Source of the DNA: Terriglobales bacterium
GTDB lineage: Bacteria; Acidobacteriota; Terriglobia; Terriglobales; Gp1-AA117
Length of the DNA: 6,454 bases
Assembly: GCA_030150795.1 (NCBI GenBank)
Contig: JASLFF010000464.1
Span: 1 to 6,454, forward strand
Direction of reading: 5' to 3'
A program made the translations under genes and the position numbers. This document shows positions 6,144 through 6,454 of the stretch, piece after piece; within the stretch, counting starts at the first letter, position 1; each line of letters opens with the position of its first letter. The notes below the pieces were generated by a model. That model searched no databases. It had not been told where the DNA came from and saw only the letters and a list, made by a program, of their open reading frames with translations.

Positions 6144-6184
6144 AAGTAAACAAGCCGACAAGGGTTTGTAAAGTTCTTGTAAAG
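6144..6184 (-). promoter_or_regulatory. 11-bp phased direct repeats with TTTACA-N5-TTTACA core (copy 2)
   Basis: On the minus strand CTTTACAA occurs twice with 3 nt between copies (plus-strand TTGTAAAG at 6166-6173 and 6177-6184), an 11-bp period. A further GTAAA lies two periods away at 6146-6150, with a degenerate GACAA at the intermediate position 6157-6161. This makes up to four phased half-sites about 80-120 bp upstream of the receiver start. GTAAA-N6-GTAAA matches the published CpxR consensus of enterobacteria (GTAAA repeats separated by a few bases), and OmpR-family proteins generally use this spacing. Autoregulation by the regulator encoded at 2864-3547 is an inference. Confidence 0.6.
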
Positions 6185-6235
6185 AGCCCCTACTAGCTGG
6201 TTTAGTGCCGTAATGCAACGCAGAAAGCAGATATC

Positions 6236-6288
6236 AAGGACAGGACACCCTGCGAAAAACCAGGGAAAACACAGGCTGTCCCGTCCTT
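6236..6288 (-). terminator. Hairpin downstream of the Spy-like gene
   Basis: Positions 6236-6247 pair with 6277-6288 in a 12-bp stem (one G-U pair in minus-strand RNA, which would be A-C on the other strand). After one mismatch, 6249-6252 pairs with 6272-6275, leaving a 19-nt loop. It starts 18 nt after the stop codon at 6307. Only two T follow before GATATC, so it may be a leaky terminator or an mRNA 3'-end stabiliser between the Spy-like gene and the receiver gene. Confidence 0.55.
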
Positions 6289-6306
6289 CGTCGCGGCGCG
6301 CCAATC

Positions 6307-6454
6307 CTAGAAAGAAGCGCCTAGGGGCGGACCGCCTGGGCCACCGTGCCCGAAACCGCGCCCGCGCATGCCCATGCCATGATGTTTGCTTTCAAGAGCG
6401 TTCATCTTGGTCTGCTGGTCAGGGGTAAGTGTCTGGTAAAACGCAGCTTGCGCC
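6307..6454 (-). CDS. Spy/CpxP-like periplasmic protein, C-terminal part (LTxxQ motif)
   Basis: The frame enters from the right edge and gives the last 48 codons before TAG at 6307-6309. The visible part reads QAAFYQTLTPDQQTKMNAL, containing the LTxxQ signature (LTPDQ) that defines the Spy/CpxP/ZraP-like family of helical periplasmic proteins. A low-complexity tail follows: HHGMGMRGRGFGHGGPGG, then PPLGASF. Family members are chaperones or metal-binding accessory proteins that bind unfolded protein or modulate a cognate sensor kinase. The His/Met/Gly tail could bind metal, as proposed for similar tails, but this is inferred. The N-terminus, including the expected signal peptide and first LTxxQ motif, lies outside the window. 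The gene is on the same strand as, and upstream of, the receiver-kinase-regulator block, separated by a hairpin and the phased repeats. That context strongly suggests an envelope-stress or metal-response locus. Confidence 0.85.
   Translation of the reverse strand, partial: AQAAFYQTLTPDQQTKMNALESKHHGMGMRGRGFGHGGPGGPPLGASF

Noticed and set aside
1..6454. CRISPR array, tRNA or rRNA gene, or insertion sequence
   Set aside because: No regularly spaced repeats, cloverleaf-like sequence, rRNA core sequence, transposase motifs or terminal inverted repeats were seen.

Overview
The window looks like a chromosomal segment of a Gram-negative soil bacterium. The moderately high GC content, a DinB-family gene, an NTF2/SnoaL-like gene, a secreted Asp-box propeller protein and a Spy/CpxP-like periplasmic protein beside a two-component system would fit an Acidobacteriota (Terriglobia-type) genome. 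That placement is inferred from gene content, not from a marker gene.

Left part (1-2503). The minus strand carries the 5' part of an NTF2/SnoaL-like gene that runs off the left edge. Next is a decayed DinB-family gene, also on the minus strand, with a one-base frameshift near its 3' end and no recognisable N-terminal half. A secreted beta-propeller protein with four Asp-box (BNR) motifs follows on the plus strand. Its 3' flank holds a long RNA hairpin and a second small palindrome, placed between two convergent genes.

Right part (2504-6454), all on the minus strand. Read in transcription order from the right edge, the genes are: the C-terminal end of a Spy/CpxP-like periplasmic protein with an LTxxQ motif, a stand-alone receiver domain, a large membrane sensor histidine kinase, an OmpR/PhoB-type response regulator that overlaps the kinase gene by 4 bp, and a small hypothetical protein with a CxxC pair.

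The most interesting reading is that the right part is an envelope-stress or metal-sensing module analogous to Cpx or Zra, with extra features. The kinase's sensor region contains His/Gly/Met/Arg-rich segments that share short motifs (MRGR, FGHGGP) with the tail of the Spy-like protein. A stand-alone receiver lies between the Spy-like gene and the kinase. Two copies of the same direct-repeat box, TTTACA-N5-TTTACA (11-bp period, the geometry used by OmpR/PhoB-type regulators and close to the known CpxR box), flank the receiver-kinase-regulator block. One lies upstream of the receiver gene and the other upstream of the small CxxC gene, so both ends may be controlled by the regulator encoded between them.
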